From Streptomyces longispororuber (GTDB taxonomy: Bacteria; Actinomycetota; Actinomycetes; Streptomycetales; Streptomycetaceae): 36,239 bases of DNA. The notes under the pieces were generated by a model. It was not told the origin of the DNA. It saw only the letters and a list, made by a program, of their open reading frames with translations, and ran no database searches. Below are positions 31,787 to 36,239 of this stretch, one piece after another; position 1 is the first letter of the stretch; each line of letters begins with the position of its first letter. Where the stretch lies: the NCBI RefSeq assembly GCF_014656095.1, contig NZ_BNBT01000085.1:1-36239 (forward strand), given 5' to 3'. The position numbers were made by a program, and so were the translations under genes.

Positions 31787-32731
31787 ATGGAACCAATCAT
31801 CATCGTCCTGATCATTCTGGTGGTGCTGGTCTTCATCGCCCTGATCAAGACGATCCAGGTCATCCCGCAGGCCAGCGCCGCCATCGTGGAGCGCTTCGGC
31901 CGCTACACGCGCACGCTCAACGCCGGCCTGAACATCGTCGTCCCGTTCATCGACTCCATCCGCAACCGCATCGACCTGCGCGAGCAGGTCGTGCCGTTCC
32001 CGCCCCAGCCGGTGATCACTCAGGACAACCTGGTCGTGAACATCGACACCGTCATCTACTACCAGGTCACCGACGCCCGGGCCGCCACCTACGAGGTCGC
32101 CAGCTACATCCAGGCGATCGAGCAGCTCACCGTCACCACGCTGCGCAACATCATCGGCGGCATGGACCTGGAGCGGACCCTGACCTCCCGCGAGGAGATC
32201 AACGCGGCCCTGCGCGGCGTCCTCGACGAGGCCACCGGCAAGTGGGGCATCCGCGTCAACCGCGTCGAGCTCAAGGCCATCGAGCCGCCCACCTCCATCC
32301 AGGACTCGATGGAGAAGCAGATGCGCGCCGACCGCGACAAGCGCGCCGCGATCCTCCAGGCCGAGGGTGTCCGCCAGTCCGAGATCCTGCGCGCCGAGGG
32401 TGAGAAGCAGTCCGCGATCCTGCGCGCCGAGGGTGAGGCCAGGGCCGCCGCCCTGCGCGCCGAGGGCGAGGCCCAGGCGATCCGCACGGTCTTCGAGTCC
32501 ATCCACGCGGGCGACCCCGACCAGAAGCTCCTGTCGTACCAGTACCTCCAGATGCTCCCGAAGATCGCCGAGGGCGACGCCAACAAGCTCTGGATCGTGC
32601 CCAGCGAGATCGGCGACGCCCTCAAGGGCCTCGGCGGCGCGCTCGGCAACTTCGGCCCGGTCGGCGGCGGCCCCGCCGCCCCCAAGACCCCCAGCGGCGT
32701 CGAGCGCCGCGAACAGCCGCCCATCGACTGA
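31787..32731 (+). CDS. SPFH/stomatin family membrane-scaffold protein
   Basis: This 314-residue protein has an N-terminal membrane anchor (3-22), an SPFH/band 7 domain (about 25-185, VIPQASAAIVERFGRYTRTL), then a coiled coil of four exact 11-residue repeats (188-231; consensus AILRAEGEKQS; DNA period 33 bp, 32348-32479), and a Gly/Pro-rich tail. It is of the QmcA/stomatin type, which organises membrane microdomains and can regulate FtsH-like proteases or envelope stress. GTGGGGAA precedes the ATG. It is probably functionally coupled to the NfeD-like protein. Confidence 0.93.
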   Translation: MEPIIIVLIILVVLVFIALIKTIQVIPQASAAIVERFGRYTRTLNAGLNIVVPFIDSIRNRIDLREQVVPFPPQPVITQDNLVVNIDTVIYYQVTDARAATYEVASYIQAIEQLTVTTLRNIIGGMDLERTLTSREEINAALRGVLDEATGKWGIRVNRVELKAIEPPTSIQDSMEKQMRADRDKRAAILQAEGVRQSEILRAEGEKQSAILRAEGEARAAALRAEGEAQAIRTVFESIHAGDPDQKLLSYQYLQMLPKIAEGDANKLWIVPSEIGDALKGLGGALGNFGPVGGGPAAPKTPSGVERREQPPID

Positions 32732-32827
32732 CGCGGACTCCCGCGCGCCGCCGGGCACCAACCCGCACGGACGCGGCCCGTCACGCACCGACGGGCGTAC
32801 GGACCGACGCGCGTACGGTACGACGCA

Positions 32828-32859
32828 GGGGGGCGCCCTCCACGAAGAGGGCGCCCCCC
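32828..32859. terminator. Bidirectional terminator between the SPFH and HNH genes
   Basis: There is a perfect 13-bp stem (GGGGGGCGCCCTC with its complement) and a 6-nt loop between convergent genes. A pair of 16-bp imperfect direct repeats (CCGAC-G-CGTACGG type, 32785-32816) lies just before it. Confidence 0.82.
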
Positions 32860-32893
32860 GGAGTCGTCCGCGCACCGGCGCGGTGCCACGCGC

Positions 32894-33400
32894 CTACGCG
32901 GCGGGCTGCGCCAGCCAGTCGGGCAGCGCCGCCAGGCCCTCCCGGCCGAGCGCGAGCAGCATCGCGTCCGCGGGCGTCGGCTCGAACGGCTGCCGCAGCA
33001 GCGGCATCCCCGCCTGCTCCGGCGTCCGGTCGGCCTTGCGGTGGTTGTCGAGCGCGCACGACGCGACCGTGTTGAGCCAGGTGTCCCCGCCGCCCTGCGA
33101 CCGCGGCACCACGTGGTCCACGGTCGTCGCCCGCCTGCCGCAGTACGCGCACCGGTGCCGGTCACGCACCAGCACACCCCGCCGCGACCAGGGAGCGCGT
33201 CTTCGGAACGGCACCCGGACGTACCGGCAGAGCCGGATCACCTGCGGCACCGGAAGGTCCACGTCGGCGGCGCGCACCCGCAGCCCGGGGTGGGCGTGCT
33301 CGACGACGGCCTTGTCCTGGAGCACCAGCACGACGGCCCGGTTCAGCGTCACCGTCGACAACGGCTCGAAGCTCGCGTTCAGGACCAGCGTGTCCCGCAT
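32894..33400 (-). CDS. HNH endonuclease family protein
   Basis: This 168-residue protein has an HNH nuclease domain: C84-x2-C87 (CAYCGRR), D95-H96 (VDHVVPRSQGG), N110 (DTWLNTVASC) and C115 with N119-H120. The N-terminal part (LVLNASFEPLSTVTLNRAV) is typical of the widespread actinobacterial single-copy HNH proteins of unknown substrate. Nothing suggests a mobile intron or a phage context. GGAGGT lies about 8 bases upstream of ATG 33400. Frames reaching further up are shadows of the PEBP gene. Confidence 0.92.
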   Translation of the reverse strand: MRDTLVLNASFEPLSTVTLNRAVVLVLQDKAVVEHAHPGLRVRAADVDLPVPQVIRLCRYVRVPFRRRAPWSRRGVLVRDRHRCAYCGRRATTVDHVVPRSQGGGDTWLNTVASCALDNHRKADRTPEQAGMPLLRQPFEPTPADAMLLALGREGLAALPDWLAQPAA

Positions 33401-33481
33401 CCCGCCCACCTCCCGTGTGCACCGGCCCACCCGCTGGCGGACTTGGATCAACTCTGGCCGGGCACGCCGGGATGGACAACG

Positions 33482-33529
33482 CAATAAAAGATGCCCGCCC
33501 CTGATCACTTCCAAGACCAGAGGCGGGCA
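33482..33529 (-). terminator. U-rich terminator of the PEBP gene
   Basis: On the minus strand TGCCCGCC pairs with GGCGGGCA (33492-33499 with 33522-33529) plus three more inner pairs after a mismatch, followed by TCTTTTATT (33491-33483). A T-rich tail of this kind is unusual in this window. It lies about 38 bases past the PEBP stop. Confidence 0.7.
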
Positions 33530-33566
33530 AACGTTCCGTGAACGGCCGGCGGGCACCGGCGGCTGA

Positions 33567-34106
33567 TCAGTCCCCGGCGGGCGCCGCGTACTCGGCGACG
33601 ACGTGCGCCCGCGCGAGCGTGTGGAACCGCAGGTTGAACCCGACGAAGGCGGGCGAGGCGTCCGCGTCCGGGCCCAGCTTCTCCTGGTCGACGGCGTACA
33701 CGGTGAACACGTAGCGGTGCGCCGGGTCACCGGCCGGCGGGGCGGCACCCCCGAAGTCCTTCGTCCCGTAGTCGTTGCGCACCTGGACCGCGCCCTCGGG
33801 AAGCCCCGCGAACGTGCCGCTGCCCGCACCGGCCGGCAGCTCGGTCACCGAGGCCGGGATGTCGAACACGACCCAGTGCCAGAACCCGCTGCCCGTCGGG
33901 GCGTCCGGGTCGAAGCACGTCACGGCGAAGCTCTTCGTCTCCGGCGGGAACCCCTCCCACCGCAGGTGCGGCGAGGTGTTCCCCTCGGCGTACACCTGAG
34001 CGTCCGGCAGCGTCGCGCCCGGCTCGAAGTCCGTGCTCACGACCGTGAACGACGGTACGGGCGGAAGGAAGTCGTGCGGCAGCGGCGGCCTGTTGACCTC
34101 GGTCAC
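33567..34106 (-). CDS. YbhB/YbcL family PEBP-like protein
   Basis: This is a 179-residue cytosolic protein of the phosphatidylethanolamine-binding/Raf-kinase-inhibitor-like family. Family motifs: SPHLRWEGFP (45-54), the ligand-pocket motif CFDPDAPTG (64-72), FWHWVVFDIP (75-84) and GGAAPPAGDPAHRYVFTVYA. Its physiological role in bacteria is unclear. GTG 34106 has an ideal ribosome binding site (GGAGGTG, 5 bases away), so I prefer it over the longer frame to 34160, which runs through the tandem repeat. Confidence 0.93.
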   Translation of the reverse strand: MTEVNRPPLPHDFLPPVPSFTVVSTDFEPGATLPDAQVYAEGNTSPHLRWEGFPPETKSFAVTCFDPDAPTGSGFWHWVVFDIPASVTELPAGAGSGTFAGLPEGAVQVRNDYGTKDFGGAAPPAGDPAHRYVFTVYAVDQEKLGPDADASPAFVGFNLRFHTLARAHVVAEYAAPAGD

Positions 34107-34123
34107 GTAGGCACCTCCAGATC

Positions 34124-34188
34124 GGTTCGGACCAGTGGTTCGGACAAGCGGTTCGGGCAACCGGTTCGGACATGCGTTTCGGACAACG
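34124..34188. repeat. Five 13-bp tandem repeats upstream of the PEBP gene
   Basis: Units start at 34124, 34137, 34150, 34163 and 34176, with consensus GGTTCGGACAAGC and at most three differences per unit; a sixth, worn unit may follow. The array lies 18-82 bases upstream of the minus-strand GTG start, just past its ribosome binding site, in the leader or promoter. Four of the five units carry GGTTCGG. Confidence 0.85.
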
Positions 34189-34245
34189 GTTGCCCGAGGC
34201 GGGGCGATCCTTGCCGATCACCCCGTCCGACGAGCCTAGGACGAC

Positions 34246-35028
34246 CTAGAACCAGTTGCGACGGCTGCCGACCTCGGACAGCCACGTGTTCAGGTACGCG
34301 GCCCAGTCCGTGCCCTGGAAGTCGTTCAGACCGACCTTGAACGCCTTGTACGAGTCGCTGCCCTCGCTGAACAGGCCGGGCTTCTTGTCCATCTCCAGGA
34401 CGACGTCCATCTCGCGCTCGTCGGCGACGAAGCTCAGCTCCACCTGGTTGAGCCCGCGGTACTGCTCCGGCGGGAAGAACTCGATCTCCTGGTAGAAGGG
34501 CAGCTTCTGCCGCGTGCCGCGGATGTGCCCCTTCTCCAGGTCGGCGCTCTTGAACCGGAAGCCGAGCTGCCCGAACGCGTCCAGGATCGCCTGCTGCGCG
34601 GGCAGCGGGTGCACGTGGATGGGGTCGAGGTCACCGGAGTCCACGGCCCGGGCGATCGCCAGCTCCGTCGTCACCCCGAGGTTCATCCCGTGCAGCTCGC
34701 GCCCCGCGAAGTGGGTGACCGGCGTCTCCCAGGGGATGTCGAGGCCGAACGGCACCGCGTGCACCGCTTCCGCCTTCAGCTCGAAGGCACCGCCCAGGCG
34801 CAGCTTGGTGAACTCGACGTCCTGCTTGACCTCCTGGTCGTTCCCCTCGACCTCGACCCGGGCCTGGAGCCCCACCGAGAGCCCCTCGATCCGCTGGTCG
34901 ACCGAGCCGCCCTGGATGCGCACCTCGCCCTGGACGACACCGCCGGGCACGACGTTGGCCTCGGTCAGCACCGTCTCGACGGAGGCACCGCCGGCACCCA
35001 GGCTCGCCAGCAGCTTCTTGAACCCCAT
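34246..35028 (-). CDS. Spo0M-like sporulation control protein
   Basis: This 260-residue cytosolic protein of the Spo0M family has an arrestin-like beta sandwich at the N-terminus (VETVLTEANVVPGGVVQGEV, VDQRIEGLSVGLQARVE) and a helical, acidic C-terminus. In Bacillus, Spo0M controls entry into sporulation and interacts with the cytoskeleton. The Streptomyces homologue is of unproven function but fits a developmental role. The ribosome binding site GGGAGGAGAG is strong. It lies upstream of, and in line with, the PEBP gene, with the 13-bp repeats between them. Confidence 0.9.
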   Translation of the reverse strand: MGFKKLLASLGAGGASVETVLTEANVVPGGVVQGEVRIQGGSVDQRIEGLSVGLQARVEVEGNDQEVKQDVEFTKLRLGGAFELKAEAVHAVPFGLDIPWETPVTHFAGRELHGMNLGVTTELAIARAVDSGDLDPIHVHPLPAQQAILDAFGQLGFRFKSADLEKGHIRGTRQKLPFYQEIEFFPPEQYRGLNQVELSFVADEREMDVVLEMDKKPGLFSEGSDSYKAFKVGLNDFQGTDWAAYLNTWLSEVGSRRNWF

Positions 35029-35245
35029 GACTCTCCTCCCCAGGCCCCTGCCTGTGGTTCGACTCGATCAACGGACCGTCGACTTCGATCCCTACCAACG
35101 CGACCAGCGCGTGTCCGGTTCCGCGCCCCCACCCTCGCGTGCCCGCCCGCCCGGCGAGAAGTCCTCGGCCGGACCCCGCCCGGCCGTAGGCACCGGACCG
35201 GCACGCTTCCGGTATACGACCGCGGGTGTACTACGCTCGTACGGC

Positions 35246-35887
35246 ATGATCGCGGCACCTGACCGTACGCCCCTGCCCCGGGAGTTCTTCGACCGGCCCG
35301 TCCTGGAGGTCGCTCCGGACCTGCTCGGCCGCGTCCTCGTACGCAACTCACCGGACGGCCCGATCGCGCTGCGCCTGACCGAGGTCGAGGCGTACGCGGG
35401 GGAGGCCGACCCCGGCTCCCACGCCTATCGCGGCCGCACGGCCCGCAACGACGTGATGTTCGGCCCGCCGGGCCACGCGTACGTCTACTTCACCTACGGC
35501 ATGTGGCACTGCCTCAACTTCGTGTGCGGCCCGGAGGGCATCGCGAGCGGGGTGCTGGTGCGCGCCGGTGAGGTCCTCGAGGGCGCCGACCTCGCCCGCA
35601 CCCGTCGACTCTCGGCCCGCAACGACAAGGAACTGGCCAAAGGCCCCGCCCGCCTGGCCACGGCCCTGGACGTGGACCGCGCCCTCAACGGCGCCGACCT
35701 CTGCGCGGGCCCCGAGGCCCCGCTGACCGTCCTCGCCGGCACCCCCACCGACCCCGACCTGGTCAAGACCGGCCCGCGCACGGGGGTCGGGGGCGAGGGC
35801 AGCGTCCACCCCTGGCGCTTCTGGGAGGCCAACGACCCCACCGTCAGCCCTTATCGGGCCCACACCCCCCGCCGCCGCCGAACTTGA
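35246..35887 (+). CDS. DNA-3-methyladenine glycosylase (AAG/Mpg family)
   Basis: This base-excision repair enzyme removes alkylated purines. The 213-residue product carries the catalytic Glu E48 in RLTEVEAYAG, the DPGSHAYRGRTARND stretch and the AYVYFTYGMWHCLN segment, all typical of the AAG fold. ATG 35246 has no ribosome binding site. TACGCT (35232-35237) sits where a -10 box would be for a leaderless message. The stop codon TGA (35885-35887) lies inside the -35 element of the first rRNA promoter. Confidence 0.94.
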   Translation: MIAAPDRTPLPREFFDRPVLEVAPDLLGRVLVRNSPDGPIALRLTEVEAYAGEADPGSHAYRGRTARNDVMFGPPGHAYVYFTYGMWHCLNFVCGPEGIASGVLVRAGEVLEGADLARTRRLSARNDKELAKGPARLATALDVDRALNGADLCAGPEAPLTVLAGTPTDPDLVKTGPRTGVGGEGSVHPWRFWEANDPTVSPYRAHTPRRRRT

Positions 35888-35912
35888 CGCGGCGTTGGCG
35901 GTTCCGTAACGT
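35884..35912 (+). promoter_or_regulatory. rRNA operon promoter 1
   Basis: TTGACG (35884-35889) and TAACGT (35907-35912) are spaced by 17 bp, a near-ideal HrdB-type promoter. It overlaps the stop codon of the glycosylase gene. Confidence 0.75.
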
Positions 35913-36044
35913 AGCCCGAGCCGCTTGACCCGGGTACGGCGTTCAGCCTGCAGCCGGAAGCGGCCAACCACTACCTACGACTTCCCCTCAGCGGGGCCGT
36001 ATTTCGCATGTCCGCATGTCGAAATCCGAAGCCGCGGACTCGAT

Positions 36045-36076
36045 TATGAGTCGCCGGGAGAATCCGCTAACGTAGT
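36045..36076 (+). promoter_or_regulatory. rRNA operon promoter 2
   Basis: A second CTAACGTAGT-type -10 (TAACGT 36068-36073) repeats the one at 35907. Seventeen bp upstream is TATGAG, a weak -35 inside a GACTC/GAGTC dyad. Tandem promoters of this look are usual before Streptomyces rRNA operons. Confidence 0.55.
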
Positions 36077-36131
36077 GGACACGCCGAAAGGCAAGGCCCT
36101 CCAACGGCCACCGGAAATGAATTCCGACCGG

Positions 36132-36161
36132 GAACGGAACGGAAAACGGATCTGGTAGGGT
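36132..36161 (+). promoter_or_regulatory. rRNA operon promoter 3
   Basis: TAGGGT (36156-36161) is a good -10. The -35 region (GAACGG near 36132) is weak and lies in an A-rich purine stretch. Confidence 0.55.
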
Positions 36162-36239
36162 TGGAAACACGAAATACCGAAGGGAAGCGCCCGGAGGAAA
36201 GCCCGAGAGGGTGAGTACAAAGGAAGCGTCCGTTCCTTG
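36162..36239 (+). other. Pre-16S rRNA leader (partial)
   Basis: The last 78 bases match the leader I remember from Streptomyces rRNA operons: TTGGAAACACG, AAGCGCCCGGAGGAAAGC and GGTGAGTACAAAGGAAGCG, ending GTCCGTTCCTTG. The 16S gene should begin about 200-300 bases beyond the window. This recognition is from memory and was not checked by alignment. Confidence 0.75.

Noticed and set aside
34120..34200. tRNA gene suggested by GGTTCGG words
   Set aside because: The words are 13-bp tandem repeats. There is no cloverleaf, acceptor stem or anticodon arm.

Overview
This is a high-GC (about 72%) stretch of actinobacterial chromosome, almost certainly from a Streptomyces. Evidence: third-codon positions are nearly all G or C, there are GTG/TTG starts and many ATGA gene overlaps, and the window carries Streptomyces-specific families (two chaplins, a streptophobe membrane protein, a 38-residue SGM_5486-type protein next to a CynX-like transporter). 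The last 350 bases have the look of a Streptomyces rRNA-operon promoter and pre-16S leader. From memory, the gene order resembles the S. coelicolor region around SCO1790-SCO1824. That comparison was not computed.

Layout. 1-5300: start of a secreted protein (-); a DUF485/ActP-type organic-acid symporter pair (+); moaA (+); two small genes including a DUF3099 membrane protein (-); a GlsB/YeaQ-type membrane protein (+). 5300-9620: tyrS (-), then the overlapping tldD-pmbA pair (-). 9860-11360: fabG-fabI operon (+), followed by a strong terminator and a small four-cysteine secreted protein. 11950-14550: a FadR-type GntR regulator divergent from an MFS transporter and its 38-residue companion, with a palindromic operator between them. 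14800-15680: a one-span membrane peptide and a SixA-like phosphatase. 15870-16480: a small lower-GC patch with an orphan gene and a wrecked IS5-family transposase. 16540-20275: serB and a streptophobe gene (-). 20820-23560: a large FHA-FHA-ABC exporter (+). 23730-26250: an SLT transglycosylase with an unusual leader hairpin, then a decayed SDR-queA operon (-). 26556-29134: a GAF sensor kinase, its LuxR-type response regulator and two chaplins (+). 29369-35887: a conserved hypothetical (-), an ABC ATPase, NfeD and SPFH proteins (+), HNH nuclease, PEBP and Spo0M (-), and a 3-methyladenine DNA glycosylase (+). 35884-36239: tandem promoters and leader of an rRNA operon.

Most genes are core housekeeping: fatty acid elongation, tRNA charging, serine and molybdopterin synthesis, DNA repair. 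Developmental and envelope functions are mixed in (chaplins, transglycosylase, Spo0M, FHA-ABC). Convergent genes are separated by long perfect hairpin terminators. Several intergenic gaps hold short tandem repeats with periods of 9, 13, 17 or 32 bp that I cannot assign to any known element. I found no tRNA gene, CRISPR array, prophage or biosynthetic cluster. The most noteworthy points are the damaged SDR-queA operon, the transglycosylase leader, the 13-bp repeat array upstream of the PEBP gene, the GntR/transporter operator, and the chaplin pair next to a two-component system.
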